Made by a program: the position numbers and the translations under genes
The notes under the pieces: model-generated
The model's input: the letters and a program-made list of their open reading frames with translations, nothing else
Databases searched by the model: none
Told to the model about the DNA's origin: nothing
Shown: positions 1 to 8,973 of the stretch, piece after piece
How positions within the stretch are numbered: position 1 is the first letter of the stretch
Layout of the letters: the number at the start of each line of letters is the position of its first letter
Source of the DNA: Croceibacter atlanticus HTCC2559
GTDB taxonomy: Bacteria > Bacteroidota > Bacteroidia > Flavobacteriales > Flavobacteriaceae
Direction of reading: 5' to 3'
NCBI RefSeq assembly: GCF_000196315.1
Contig: NC_014230.1
Location: 2,752,501 to 2,816,500 of the forward strand
DNA length: 64,000 nt

Positions 1-52
1 ACTTTGGAAACGCTATCAAAATAAAGTTGATGCTAACAAAGCGAAGAAGTAA
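1..52 (+). CDS. C-terminal tail of an upstream gene (partial)
   Basis: An open frame enters from the left window edge and ends at a TAA at 50-52, reading LWKRYQNKVDANKAKK. Only 16 codons are visible, so no family can be named. The lysine-rich end and the position 27 bp before the next start make it look like the tail of a real gene in the same transcription direction, possibly in an operon with the secreted protein that follows. The alternative is a chance open frame. Confidence 0.4.
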   Translation, partial: LWKRYQNKVDANKAKK

Positions 53-79
53 TTAAAATTAAAAAACTATTTCTACCTC

Positions 80-3000
80 ATGAAATACCTTATCACCAGT
101 TTTATACTATTACTAACAATTCAAATTAACGCCCAAAAACTAGACTTATCACTAGTTAAAAACTTAGAGCCTCGAGAGATTGGCCCGAGTGGTATGTCTG
201 GTCGTATTACAGCTATAGATGTTGTTACTAGCAATCCAGATATTATGTATGCAGGTTCTGCATCTGGAGGTCTTTGGAAATCAACTTCTGGAGGCGTTAA
301 ATGGGAACCAATTTTCGAAGACCAGCCAACAGCATCAATTGGTGCAGTTGCAATACAACAGTCTAATCCTAGTGTTATATGGGTTGGTACTGGAGAAGGT
401 AATCCACGTAATAGTTTAAATGGCGGTTATGGCATCTATAAATCTTTAGATGGCGGAAAGTCTTGGCAGTCTATGGGATTAGAAAACACACGCCACATTC
501 ATCGTGTGGTTATAGACCCTACAAATCCTAATATAGTTTATGCTGGTGCTATAGGTTCACCTTGGGGAGAACATCCTGAACGTGGTGTATTTAAAACTAC
601 AGATGGCGGTAAGACTTGGAAAAAAGTTCTTTTTGTAAATAATAAAACTGGAGCTGCAGATTTAATTATGGATCCTAGCAATCCAAATAAACTTATGGCT
701 GCAATGTGGGAACACAAACGCGATCCTTGGTTTTTTAAATCTGGCGGTGAAGGCTCTGGACTTTATATAACATATGATGGTGGAGACAACTGGAAAAAGG
801 TAACCGAAGAAGATGGCTTTCCAAAAGGCGACTTAGGTCGTATTGGTGTAGCTATTGCACCTAATAAACCAAATATTGTATATGCTTTAGTTGAAGCTAA
901 AAAAAATGCCCTTTATAAATCTGAAGATGGTGGTTTTAAATGGAGAAAAATTAATGATAAGAGTGACATAGGAAATCGTCCATTTTACTATTCAGAAATT
1001 TATGTAGATCCTCAAAATGAAAATCGTGTTTATTCTGTATTTACTTATGTAAATGTATCTGAAGATGGCGGAAGAAATTTTGAGCAACTCATGCCTGCTT
1101 ATGGTGTGAGTAATGGTGTGCATCCAGATCATCACGCTTGGTGGATTCATCCAGAAGATGGGAATTTTATGATAGATGGTAACGATGGTGGCTTAAATAT
1201 TACCAAAGATGGCGGTAAAACTTGGCGATTTGTAGATAATATTCCTGTCGGACAATTTTATCACGTAAATGTAGATAATGAGTTTCCTTACAACGTATAT
1301 GGAGGTATGCAAGACAATGGCAGTTGGAGAGGTCCTGCATACACGTGGCGTTCTCAAGGTATACGTAACTCATACTGGCAAGAAATTTCATTTGGAGATG
1401 GTTTTGATGTTATTCCAGACCCAGACAATAGCCAATATGGCTGGACAATGAGCCAACAAGGTTATGTAAGCCGTTACGACTGGAAAACAGGAAATAATTA
1501 TGGTGTAAGACCAACACATCCAGATCCAGATGTACAACTTCGTTTTAATTGGAATTCTGCAATAAACATAGATCCTTTTGATAGTAATGTGGTTTATTTT
1601 GGTAGCCAATTTGTACACAAATCTACAGACAAAGGTGAAACGTGGAAAGTTATATCACCAGACCTAACTACTAACAATCCAGAAAAACAAAAACAAAGCG
1701 AAAGTGGTGGTTTAACATTAGATGCCACTGGTGCAGAAAACCATACTACAATTTTAGTAATAGAGCCATCGCCTATCGAAAAAGATATGCTTTGGGCTGG
1801 TACAGATGATGGCAGGATTCATTATACCAAAGATGGAGGTAATAACTGGACAGAAGTTTCTAATCTTCCTGGCGTTCCAGAAAACTCTTGGATAGTTCAA
1901 ATTAAAGCAAGTAATAAAAATAAAGGAGAAGCTTTATTGGTTGTTAATGACTACAGAAGGTTTAATTATGAACCATACGCGTTTAGAACAACAAACTATG
2001 GTAAAACTTGGAAGCGTATTGTAGATGCAGAAGATGTACAAAGCTACACTCTTAGTATAGTTGAAGATCCTATTGAAAGAAACCTATTGTTTTTAGGAAC
2101 AGATGACGGTCTTTATGTAAGCATAGATGCTGGAAACAACTGGGCAAAATATACAAATGGTTTCCCTACAGTTCCTGTAAAAGATATGGTTATTCATCCT
2201 AGAGAACACGATTTGGTATTAGGAACCTTTGGACGTTCTTTCTGGATTTTAGATGATATTAGACCATTAAGAGCAATGGCAAAAAACAACAATCTTACTA
2301 AAGAGCGTGTGGTATTATTTGAGCCACCTACTGCTTACCAATCTGCTTACCAGCAGGCTACAGGAAGCCGCTTTGGTGCAGATGCTATGTTTAGCGGAGA
2401 CAACAGAGCATTTGGAGCACGTTTATCTTATTACATTACTAAAAAAGAAGAAGATAAAGCGTCTAAAAAAGATGACAAAGACAAGGACTCTGAAGGTGAT
2501 GAAGAACAAGAAGAAACTTCAGATATAGAAGAACAACCAGAAATAGTTTGGGATTCTATCATTTTAAATGTTTATAACGGAGACAAGCTTATAAGAACAT
2601 TAAAGCAAAAAGCTCCAGACTCAACTGGTTTACATAAAATGCGCTGGTTTATGGATGAAAAAGGTGTAGATAGACCTTCTCGTTCTATAAGAGAGTCCAA
2701 AAGAGAACCTAGTGGCACCACTGTGAAACCTGGGAATTATACTTTAGAGATGGTTTATGGTGATTCTAAATCAACTCAAACTATATCAGTAAAGTCAGAC
2801 CCTAGATTAAAAGTTTCAGAAGCTAATATAAATGAGGTGTACAATGCTTCAAAAAAATTAGAAGGTTATACAGAAACTGCAGCAAATGCTGTAAGACAAT
2901 TGGTTGAAAGTAAGAATACAGCAAAAGACTTTCAGAAACGACTTAAAGATTTAGATAAGGACAAGTACAAAGAAACACTTAAGGAAATTTCTGATATTAA

Positions 3001-3307
3001 TAAAAAGATAGACAGTCTTGTCGCGCTCTATTTAGGTAAGGTTGATAAAAGACAAGGAATTACCAGAAATCCTGAAGTTACAGTTATGCAACGCATAGGC
3101 TTAGCCAATCAATATGTTAGTGGTAGCCAACAAGGATTAACGGCTACAGAAGAGCAATTAATTTCTCAAGCAAAAGCACAGTTAAATGAAGCTTTATTAG
3201 AGACTAATAAGTTTTTCTCTGAAGAATGGAGTGATTTTAAATCTAAATTAGAAACTTTAGAACTAAATCCTTTTAAAACCACAACTACCTTTAAAACAGT
3301 AAATTAA
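80..3307 (+). CDS. secreted BNR-repeat (sortilin/VPS10-like) beta-propeller protein
   Basis: A 1075-aa protein with a clear signal peptide (residues 1-18, ending QINA before QK), so exported. The body carries about ten Asp-box/BNR repeats of the S-x-D-x-G-x-x-W type (for example TTDGGKTWKK near 174, TYDGGDNWKK near 231, TKDGGKTWRF near 379, TKDGGNNWTE near 584), which build a beta-propeller like that in sortilin and in glycosidase-like exoproteins. Residues near 795-820 are a very acidic/basic linker, followed by a mostly helical tail. Such proteins are usually labelled glycosyl hydrolase in Bacteroidota, but I see no proven catalytic residues, so substrate and reaction are open. No T9SS sorting domain is visible at the C-terminus. 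The next gene overlaps it by one base (TAATG), suggesting co-translation. Confidence 0.85.
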   Translation: MKYLITSFILLLTIQINAQKLDLSLVKNLEPREIGPSGMSGRITAIDVVTSNPDIMYAGSASGGLWKSTSGGVKWEPIFEDQPTASIGAVAIQQSNPSVIWVGTGEGNPRNSLNGGYGIYKSLDGGKSWQSMGLENTRHIHRVVIDPTNPNIVYAGAIGSPWGEHPERGVFKTTDGGKTWKKVLFVNNKTGAADLIMDPSNPNKLMAAMWEHKRDPWFFKSGGEGSGLYITYDGGDNWKKVTEEDGFPKGDLGRIGVAIAPNKPNIVYALVEAKKNALYKSEDGGFKWRKINDKSDIGNRPFYYSEIYVDPQNENRVYSVFTYVNVSEDGGRNFEQLMPAYGVSNGVHPDHHAWWIHPEDGNFMIDGNDGGLNITKDGGKTWRFVDNIPVGQFYHVNVDNEFPYNVYGGMQDNGSWRGPAYTWRSQGIRNSYWQEISFGDGFDVIPDPDNSQYGWTMSQQGYVSRYDWKTGNNYGVRPTHPDPDVQLRFNWNSAINIDPFDSNVVYFGSQFVHKSTDKGETWKVISPDLTTNNPEKQKQSESGGLTLDATGAENHTTILVIEPSPIEKDMLWAGTDDGRIHYTKDGGNNWTEVSNLPGVPENSWIVQIKASNKNKGEALLVVNDYRRFNYEPYAFRTTNYGKTWKRIVDAEDVQSYTLSIVEDPIERNLLFLGTDDGLYVSIDAGNNWAKYTNGFPTVPVKDMVIHPREHDLVLGTFGRSFWILDDIRPLRAMAKNNNLTKERVVLFEPPTAYQSAYQQATGSRFGADAMFSGDNRAFGARLSYYITKKEEDKASKKDDKDKDSEGDEEQEETSDIEEQPEIVWDSIILNVYNGDKLIRTLKQKAPDSTGLHKMRWFMDEKGVDRPSRSIRESKREPSGTTVKPGNYTLEMVYGDSKSTQTISVKSDPRLKVSEANINEVYNASKKLEGYTETAANAVRQLVESKNTAKDFQKRLKDLDKDKYKETLKEISDINKKIDSLVALYLGKVDKRQGITRNPEVTVMQRIGLANQYVSGSQQGLTATEEQLISQAKAQLNEALLETNKFFSEEWSDFKSKLETLELNPFKTTTTFKTVN

Positions 3308-3924
3308 TGCTCAAGAACTCATTTAAAACCTTTGCTTTACTAAGTCTGTTAGTTTGCTTTTCTATGCAAAGTAAAGCTCAAGATTATTTAGATACCATTG
3401 CATTAGAAACTTGTAATTGTATGACCTCTCTAGATACAGATGATAAGAGCGAAGACGCAATAACTCTAGAGCTTGGTGTGTGTATGCTTAAGGCATCTAA
3501 CCCTTACATGAAAAAGCTAAAAAGAGATTTTGATATCGATTTTGATAATCTCGATTCGGCTGGCGAAAAATTAGGTGAAGTTGTTGGTTTAAGAATGGCA
3601 ACTCAATGCCCAGACGCACTTTTAAAATTAACAAACCTAATGTCTGATGAAGCTGATGAGCCAGAAATGAGATACATTGTGGGTGAAATTACTGAAATAA
3701 ACACCTCAGATTTTATCACATTTTCTTTAAAAGACGACTCAGGTAAAACAAATCGTTTTTATTGGATGTCTTATATAAATTCAAATTACGATTTAGAGGC
3801 AGACTATAATAGTTTAAAATCTAAAACTGTGGAGGTTTCTTATACGACATCTCAATTTTATGATCCTAGGATAGAAACTTACAGAAACATTTATATAATT
3901 AAAGAATTAGTTGTTATAGAATAA
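3307..3924 (+). CDS. exported hypothetical protein, cysteine-containing N-half
   Basis: A 205-aa protein with a signal peptide (residues 1-24, ending SKA before QDYLD). The N-terminal half has four conserved-looking cysteines (C37, C39, C59 and one near 101) in an otherwise helical, acidic stretch. The C-terminal half (from about residue 120) is beta-rich, YIVGEITEINTSDFITFSLK, and could be a small OB-like barrel, which is inference. Its ATG overlaps the stop of the BNR-repeat gene by one base, so the two are probably translated from one message. I do not recognise a named family. A periplasmic or surface role follows only from the signal peptide. Confidence 0.8.
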   Translation: MLKNSFKTFALLSLLVCFSMQSKAQDYLDTIALETCNCMTSLDTDDKSEDAITLELGVCMLKASNPYMKKLKRDFDIDFDNLDSAGEKLGEVVGLRMATQCPDALLKLTNLMSDEADEPEMRYIVGEITEINTSDFITFSLKDDSGKTNRFYWMSYINSNYDLEADYNSLKSKTVEVSYTTSQFYDPRIETYRNIYIIKELVVIE

Positions 3925-4018
3925 CACATTACGAAGTAAAAATAGAAACTATATCCTAATACCTATGGTAGTGTAATTACTACACCATAAAATCGACTCA
4001 TCTTTAAACTACCCAACT

Positions 4019-5236
4019 ATGGATTTCGAAAAGATTACGTTTATAAACGCAGATGGTCAAGAGTTATCAGGAAGGTTAGAGTTGCCTGTAAATAAACAGC
4101 CTCATAACTACGTTTTATTTGCGCACTGTTTTACGTGTACAAAGAATTTTTCTGCAACCAAGAATATCTCCAGAGCATTAACTAATGAAGGTTTTGGAGT
4201 TTTACGATTCGATTTCACAGGCTTAGGAGATAGTGAAGGCGATTTTGAAAACACAAACTTCTCAGGGAATGTAGAAGATTTAGTATGCGCAGCCAATTGG
4301 TTAAGAGACCATAAACAAGCTCCTACTCTATTGGTTGGTCATAGCTTAGGTGGCGCAGCTGTAATTTTTGCAAAAGAGCAATTGCCAAATGTAAAAGCAG
4401 TTGTTACAATTGCGGCACCTTCTAACCCAACTCACGTAAAAAATCTTTTAAAAAGTAATATTGAAGAAATTGAAGAACAAGGTGAAGCAACAGTAAATCT
4501 TGCAGGACGAGATTTTAAAATAAAAAAACAGTTTTTAGATGATTTAGAAACTAAGTCTTTACCACAAATAGTTAGTAAATTAAACGCGGCACTATTAGTT
4601 TTACATTCTCCTCAAGATACAACTGTAGGTATTATAAATGCTGAAGAAATATACAAATCTGCCAAACACCCAAAAAGTTTTATCACATTAGATGGTGCCA
4701 ACCATTTGTTAATGGAGAAAGAAGAATCTACTTACATCGGGAAAGTTATTGCAGGTTGGTCTAGCAGGTATTTAGATATTAAACAGGAAACCTTTGTAGT
4801 TAACTCTACACACCAAGTAGTAGCCTCATTAGATGCAGAGTCTGGATTTACAACACAATTAAAACTAGGCAATCATTACTCTCAAGCAGACGAACCAAAG
4901 ACTGTAGGCGGTAAAGATTTAGGACCAACACCATATGATTTAGTTTCTGGCGGACTTTCTGCTTGCACAGCTATGACTATTCAAATGTATGCCAAGAGAA
5001 AGAAATGGCATGTAAGCAACGTAGAGGTTCATACAAGTTACAGTAGAGATCACGCTATAGATTGTGAAACCTGTGAAGCGGACGATATGAAGATAGATAC
5101 TTTTAAAAGAGAAATTAAGCTTGAAGGAGAATTAGACGACAAACAAATTAAAAGGCTACTTCAAATTGCAGACAAATGTCCCGTACATAAAACTTTGCAT
5201 TCCAAAACTCAAGTGATAACAACCTTAATAGAGTAA
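4019..5236 (+). CDS. alpha/beta hydrolase fused to an OsmC-like domain
   Basis: A 405-aa cytoplasmic fusion. Residues about 1-255 are an alpha/beta hydrolase with nucleophile elbow GHSLGG (Ser109), acidic DxxGxGDS region near 65-73 and catalytic histidine in GANHLLM near 228. Residues about 265-405 are an OsmC/Ohr-type domain with the two expected cysteines, one in GGLSACTAMTI and one in KCPVHKTLHS. OsmC proteins reduce organic hydroperoxides through this cysteine pair. The same fusion is known in several bacterial groups as bifunctional alpha/beta hydrolase/OsmC protein. The joined activities suggest detoxification of an ester- or acyl-peroxide-type substrate, but that is inference. It starts at an ATG with 94 bp of leader and stands alone between two plus-strand genes. 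Confidence 0.9.
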   Translation: MDFEKITFINADGQELSGRLELPVNKQPHNYVLFAHCFTCTKNFSATKNISRALTNEGFGVLRFDFTGLGDSEGDFENTNFSGNVEDLVCAANWLRDHKQAPTLLVGHSLGGAAVIFAKEQLPNVKAVVTIAAPSNPTHVKNLLKSNIEEIEEQGEATVNLAGRDFKIKKQFLDDLETKSLPQIVSKLNAALLVLHSPQDTTVGIINAEEIYKSAKHPKSFITLDGANHLLMEKEESTYIGKVIAGWSSRYLDIKQETFVVNSTHQVVASLDAESGFTTQLKLGNHYSQADEPKTVGGKDLGPTPYDLVSGGLSACTAMTIQMYAKRKKWHVSNVEVHTSYSRDHAIDCETCEADDMKIDTFKREIKLEGELDDKQIKRLLQIADKCPVHKTLHSKTQVITTLIE

Positions 5237-5244
5237 TAAAGCTG

Positions 5245-5252
5245 TAAATTTG
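5245..5252 (+). promoter_or_regulatory. Bacteroidota -7 element for trmD
   Basis: TAAATTTG is an exact match to TAnnTTTG, 26 bp before the trmD ATG. No TTG lies at the usual upstream spacing, so support is the -7 box and its position alone. Confidence 0.4.
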
Positions 5253-5277
5253 CACTTTAAACAAAGAGAATCTTGTT

Positions 5278-5955
5278 ATGCGAATTGATATTATAAGTGT
5301 TGTTCCAGATGTTTTAAAAAGTCCGTTTGAAGCTTCAATCCTAAAACGCGCTATCGAAAAAGGTCATGTAGAAATACATTTTCACGATTTACGTGATTAT
5401 GTAACAGATAATTACAGGCAAATAGACGATTACCAATTTGGTGGTGGTGCTGGTATGGTTATGATGATTGAGCCTATAGATAAATGCATTACACATTTAA
5501 AATCTGAACGTGATTATGATGAAGTTATTTATATGACTCCAGATGGTGAAACACTTAAACAAGGTATGGCTAACCAAATATCACTTCAAAAAAATATTAT
5601 CATTCTTTGTGGTCACTATAAAGGAGTAGACCAACGCGTTAGAGATCACTTTATAACTAGGGAAATTTCTATTGGAGATTATGTATTAAGCGGTGGAGAG
5701 CTTGGTGCGCTAATACTATGTGATGCTGTAATAAGACTTTTACCTGGTGTATTAGGTAATGAAACCAGTGCTCTTACAGATAGCTTTCAAGATGGATTGT
5801 TAGCGCCTCCAATTTACACAAGACCAGCAGACTATAAAGGATGGAAGGTCCCAGAATTACTTACCAGTGGCAATACACCAAAAATTGAAGAGTGGCGAGA
5901 AGACCAAGCAGTAAAACGCACTCAAGAATTAAGACCAGATTTATTAGAAGATTAG
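5278..5955 (+). CDS. trmD: tRNA (guanine-37-N1)-methyltransferase
   Basis: A 225-aa protein of the usual TrmD length. TrmD uses S-adenosylmethionine to methylate N1 of G37 next to the anticodon, which prevents +1 frameshifting. The SPOUT trefoil-knot signature LSGGELGAL and the following PGVLGN are present, as are the N-terminal [11 protein letters not shown] and the FGGGAGMVM segment. It ends with [11 protein letters not shown] and [11 protein letters not shown], typical of the C-terminal tRNA-binding domain. It is not beside rpsP or rplS as in many other bacteria. Its stop overlaps the stop of the convergent GNAT gene by four bases (TTAG), leaving no room for a separate terminator. Confidence 0.97.
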   Translation: MRIDIISVVPDVLKSPFEASILKRAIEKGHVEIHFHDLRDYVTDNYRQIDDYQFGGGAGMVMMIEPIDKCITHLKSERDYDEVIYMTPDGETLKQGMANQISLQKNIIILCGHYKGVDQRVRDHFITREISIGDYVLSGGELGALILCDAVIRLLPGVLGNETSALTDSFQDGLLAPPIYTRPADYKGWKVPELLTSGNTPKIEEWREDQAVKRTQELRPDLLED

Positions 5956-6443
5956 TTTTTTAGGTTTTTAAGCATATATACCGTACAAGAATAATGACCT
6001 GTATTTCCTAAAGGTTTGTCTATAATCTCAAATCCGTTTTTGGCATAGAGAGCTCTGGCAGCATCCATATATGGCATTGTTTCTAAATAACAGGCTTCAA
6101 AACCAAAGTCTTTCGCATACTCTAAGCACTTTGCGATCATTTTGGTACCTAAACCTCTTCCTCTAGCTTCTGGAGCAAAATACATTTTTTGCAATTCGCA
6201 TATATTTCCATTGTGATTATCAAGTTTAGCAATACCTGCGCTTCCAATAATTTGAGAATTTTCCTCTAAAACCAGGTAAACCATTTTTGGATGATTATAG
6301 GTTTCATACATACAATCTAAAGAAGCATCTTCATACGCAGTACCAACTTTTGGAACTCCAAATTCAATAAGAACATCTCTTACACACTTAGCAACATGAG
6401 GATTATCTTCAATATTTATTTCTCTTATAGTAGGAGTTGGCAT
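5952..6443 (-). CDS. GNAT family N-acetyltransferase
   Basis: A 163-aa single-domain GNAT protein. The acetyl-CoA-binding motif A is seen as [19 protein letters not shown] near 93-111, followed by the motif B region [20 protein letters not shown]. The substrate cannot be told from sequence; small amines or amino acids are common for this size. It reads away from ribD across a 50-bp gap holding a -7 box for each direction, and runs tail to tail into trmD with a 4-bp overlap. The ATG start is supported by the promoter box 29-36 bp upstream of it. Confidence 0.9.
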   Translation of the reverse strand: MPTPTIREINIEDNPHVAKCVRDVLIEFGVPKVGTAYEDASLDCMYETYNHPKMVYLVLEENSQIIGSAGIAKLDNHNGNICELQKMYFAPEARGRGLGTKMIAKCLEYAKDFGFEACYLETMPYMDAARALYAKNGFEIIDKPLGNTGHYSCTVYMLKNLKN

Positions 6444-6465
6444 AGCGTTATTAATCTTAAATTTG
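6437..6465 (+). promoter_or_regulatory. promoter for ribD operon
   Basis: TTG at 6437-6439 and TAAATTTG at 6458-6465 are separated by 18 bp, close to the Bacteroidota -33/-7 arrangement. The -7 box lies 28 bp before the ribD ATG. The -33 part falls inside the first codons of the divergent GNAT gene. Confidence 0.6.
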
Positions 6466-6471
6466 TGTGAC

Positions 6472-6479
6472 CAAAGATA
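6472..6479 (-). promoter_or_regulatory. -7 element for the GNAT gene
   Basis: On the minus strand the bases read TATCTTTG, an exact TAnnTTTG, about 28 bp before the GNAT start. No TTG was found at the expected upstream spacing. It lies only six bases from the opposing ribD -7 box. Confidence 0.45.
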
Positions 6480-6493
6480 CTTAAATACCTATT

Positions 6494-7495
6494 TTGAATT
6501 CTCATAAAACCTATATAAAACGTTGTTTACAACTTGCAAAAAAAGGATTAGGCACTACCTATCCTAACCCAATGGTTGGTAGTGTTATAGTATATGATAA
6601 TAAGATTATTGGAGAAGGATGGCATCAAATAGCTGGCCTTGCGCATGCAGAGGTTAATGCAATAAATGCCGTAAAAGACAAATCGCTTTTAAAAAAATCT
6701 ACCATTTATGTTAGTTTAGAACCTTGCTCTCATTATGGCAAAACACCACCTTGTGCAGATTTAATTATTGCCAATAATATTCCTAATGTTGTAATTGGAA
6801 CTGTAGATCCCTTTGCAAAAGTAAAAGGGCAAGGCATAAAAAAACTATTAGATGCTGGCTGTAAAATTACTGTTGGCGTTTTAGAGGATGAATGCCAGGA
6901 ATTAAACAAACGCTTCTTTACGTTTCACAATTCTAAAAGACCATATATAATTTTAAAATGGGCAGAAAGTAATGATGCATTTTTAGCCCCTAAAACAAAA
7001 CATAAACAACAACCAGTATGGATAACAAACTTGGTATCTAGGCAACTTGTTCATAAATGGCGCGCAGAAGAACAAGCTATACTTGTGGGAACAAAAACTG
7101 TAAAAGATGATAACCCTAGTTTAACCACTAGAGATTGGAATGGCCCTAATCCTACTCGATTGGTTATCGATAGAAAAAATGTTCTAGACAAATCACTTTC
7201 TGTACTTAATGATAAAGCTGAAACAGTAGTATTTTCAGAGAACACTAGTAATTTTAACAACCTACCACAACATATCTGTGAGTACTGCCATACTAATAAT
7301 TTGCAAAGTATAATTGTTGAAGGAGGCGCACAAACGCTACAGCATTTTATAAACGCGAATCTTTGGGATGAAGCCAGAGTATTTAAAGGAGATGTAATGT
7401 TTTACGAAGGAACAAAAGCACCTTTAATTACCGGAAGTATTATTCATAAAGAAACACTACAAAACGACACGCTAACAATTTATACTAATTCATGA
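6494..7495 (+). CDS. ribD: bifunctional riboflavin deaminase/reductase
   Basis: A 333-aa RibD carrying out two successive steps of riboflavin synthesis: deamination of the pyrimidinone intermediate and NADPH-dependent reduction of its ribose. The N-terminal deaminase shows the zinc/catalytic motif HAEVNAI (His51, Glu53) and PCSHYGKTPPC (Cys78, Cys87). From about residue 150 the reductase domain follows, with AILVGTKTVKDDNPSLTTR and the late IIVEGGAQTLQHFI. The gene is separate from other rib genes here. No FMN riboswitch could fit in the 50-bp leader. The first codon ATG sits 28 bp after a promoter box, and the last bases overlap the next gene's ATG (ATGA), so translation is likely coupled to the HAD hydrolase. 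Confidence 0.95.
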   Translation: MNSHKTYIKRCLQLAKKGLGTTYPNPMVGSVIVYDNKIIGEGWHQIAGLAHAEVNAINAVKDKSLLKKSTIYVSLEPCSHYGKTPPCADLIIANNIPNVVIGTVDPFAKVKGQGIKKLLDAGCKITVGVLEDECQELNKRFFTFHNSKRPYIILKWAESNDAFLAPKTKHKQQPVWITNLVSRQLVHKWRAEEQAILVGTKTVKDDNPSLTTRDWNGPNPTRLVIDRKNVLDKSLSVLNDKAETVVFSENTSNFNNLPQHICEYCHTNNLQSIIVEGGAQTLQHFINANLWDEARVFKGDVMFYEGTKAPLITGSIIHKETLQNDTLTIYTNS

Positions 7496-8103
7496 TTAAA
7501 AACCTACTCTTCGATTTTGGAGATGTCTTTATAAATTTAGACAAGCTTAAGCCCTATGATAAGTTTAAGAAATTGGGGTATGGTGAGCCTACAGCAAAAA
7601 TGCTACAATTTAATAAAGACTATGAAATTGGTGCTGTTACCACTAAAGAATTCACAAGCTTTTATGTTGAAAATTCACCAACAACTATTAAGCCTCAAGA
7701 CGTAAAACAAGCGTGGAATAGTATGTTGTTAGATTTTCCACAACATAGGCTAAACTTCATAAAGGAGCTAGCAAGTGTAAAAAACTTCAAATTAATATTA
7801 CTTAGTAATACTAATGATCTTCACATAGATTGGATTAAAGCTAAAGTTCCACATTATTTAGATTTCAAGATGTGTTTTGATGCTTTTTATCTTTCACAAG
7901 AACTTCATCTAAGAAAGCCAGACGCTTCTTGTTTTAAGCATATTTTAAAAGAAGAAGATATTATAGCTGAAGAAACTTTATTTATTGATGATACCAAGGA
8001 AAATACAGACGCTGCAAAAGCTTTAGGTTTTAAGGTTTGGAACATAAACCCTAAGACAGAAGATGTTGTAGATTTGTTTACCATTAACGAGAATTTATTT
8101 TGA
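7492..8103 (+). CDS. HAD superfamily hydrolase (YihX-like)
   Basis: A 203-aa HAD-like phosphatase. Motif I is LLFDFGDVFINLDK, with the nucleophile Asp near residue 8 and Gly where some relatives have the second Asp, as in the YihX/epoxide-hydrolase-N-like branch. Motif II is LILLSNTND, motif III the lysine in LRKPDASCF, and motif IV LFIDDTKENTDAA. Its position after ribD, with an ATGA overlap, makes it a candidate for the unassigned phosphatase acting on the riboflavin intermediate made by RibD. This is inference from context: HAD enzymes do this step in other bacteria. A general sugar-phosphate phosphatase is an equally fair reading. Confidence 0.88.
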   Translation: MIKNLLFDFGDVFINLDKLKPYDKFKKLGYGEPTAKMLQFNKDYEIGAVTTKEFTSFYVENSPTTIKPQDVKQAWNSMLLDFPQHRLNFIKELASVKNFKLILLSNTNDLHIDWIKAKVPHYLDFKMCFDAFYLSQELHLRKPDASCFKHILKEEDIIAEETLFIDDTKENTDAAKALGFKVWNINPKTEDVVDLFTINENLF

Positions 8104-8969
8104 TTTACCTTTTTCTTAGCATCCTGGCAAGCAGCTTACTGTATGTCATTTTCAAACTATTTGATGTTTACAAAGTAAATACCGTACAAGCTATTGTTAT
8201 GAACTACATTGTTGCTGGCTCTTGTGGTTTAATTGGCTATAGTGGTAAGGTTTCAATTTCTAAAATCCCAGAATACGATTGGTTTTATGGTGCTATAGGA
8301 TTAGGGGTTCTGTTTATAATTGTCTTTAATTTAATGGCAGTTACCACTCAAAAAAGTGGCCTTTCTGTAGTCTCTGTTGCCAGTAAGATGAGTGTAATTG
8401 CGCCAATAATATTTGGCATTCTGTATTATAATGAAGGCACAAGTGTTTTAAAAATACTCGGTATTTTACTAGCACTTTCTGCTGTTTACTTCTCGTCTAT
8501 AAAATCTAAGGATGGTATTTCCATTAAAGCAAAAAACCTAGTATTTCCAGTGCTAGTTTTTTTAGGAAGTGGTATTATAGATACATCAATAAAATTCTTA
8601 GAAAACGAATATGTTGCACAAGATGATGTGCCTTTATTTTCAAGCGTGTTATTTTTCATGGCATTTATTACAGGCCTTTTTGTTTTAGGGTTTCAAGCCT
8701 TAAAAGGAACGCTTAAAATTACTTTTAAAAATATCATTGCAGGTGTTGCACTTGGCGTACCAAATTATTTTTCTATATATTTTCTCATACAAGCTTTAAG
8801 AGGAAACGGTTTAGAAAGCTCTACAGTATTTACAATAAATAATGTAGCTATTGTAATGTTTTCAACCATATTAGGAATAGTCATATTTAAAGAAAAACTT
8901 ATCCCTAAAAATTGGCTAGGTGTTGCATTGGCTATAATAAGTATCATCTTAGTAGCTTCAACAATTTAA
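8100..8969 (+). CDS. EamA/DMT family transporter
   Basis: A 289-aa, very hydrophobic protein with about ten predicted membrane helices in two repeats, as in the drug/metabolite (EamA) transporters. The C-terminal repeat ends with NVAIVMFSTILGIVIFKEK and NWLGVALAIISIILV, typical of the family. The substrate is unknown. The start is TTG, overlapping the stop of the upstream gene (TTGA); there is no ATG near the expected N-terminus, and the first helix (IYLFLSILASSLLYVIF) begins right after it. It forms the third gene of a tightly overlapped unit with ribD and the HAD hydrolase. A role in moving a flavin or its precursor is possible but unsupported. Confidence 0.88.
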   Translation: MIYLFLSILASSLLYVIFKLFDVYKVNTVQAIVMNYIVAGSCGLIGYSGKVSISKIPEYDWFYGAIGLGVLFIIVFNLMAVTTQKSGLSVVSVASKMSVIAPIIFGILYYNEGTSVLKILGILLALSAVYFSSIKSKDGISIKAKNLVFPVLVFLGSGIIDTSIKFLENEYVAQDDVPLFSSVLFFMAFITGLFVLGFQALKGTLKITFKNIIAGVALGVPNYFSIYFLIQALRGNGLESSTVFTINNVAIVMFSTILGIVIFKEKLIPKNWLGVALAIISIILVASTI

Positions 8970-8973
8970 TGCT

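Noticed and set aside
3963-3989. Terminator between the exported protein and the hydrolase-OsmC gene
   Set aside because: An imperfect inverted repeat with an internal bulge and no T tract.
6444-6493. FMN riboswitch before ribD
   Set aside because: The gap is only 50 bp and has no RFN-like conserved segments.
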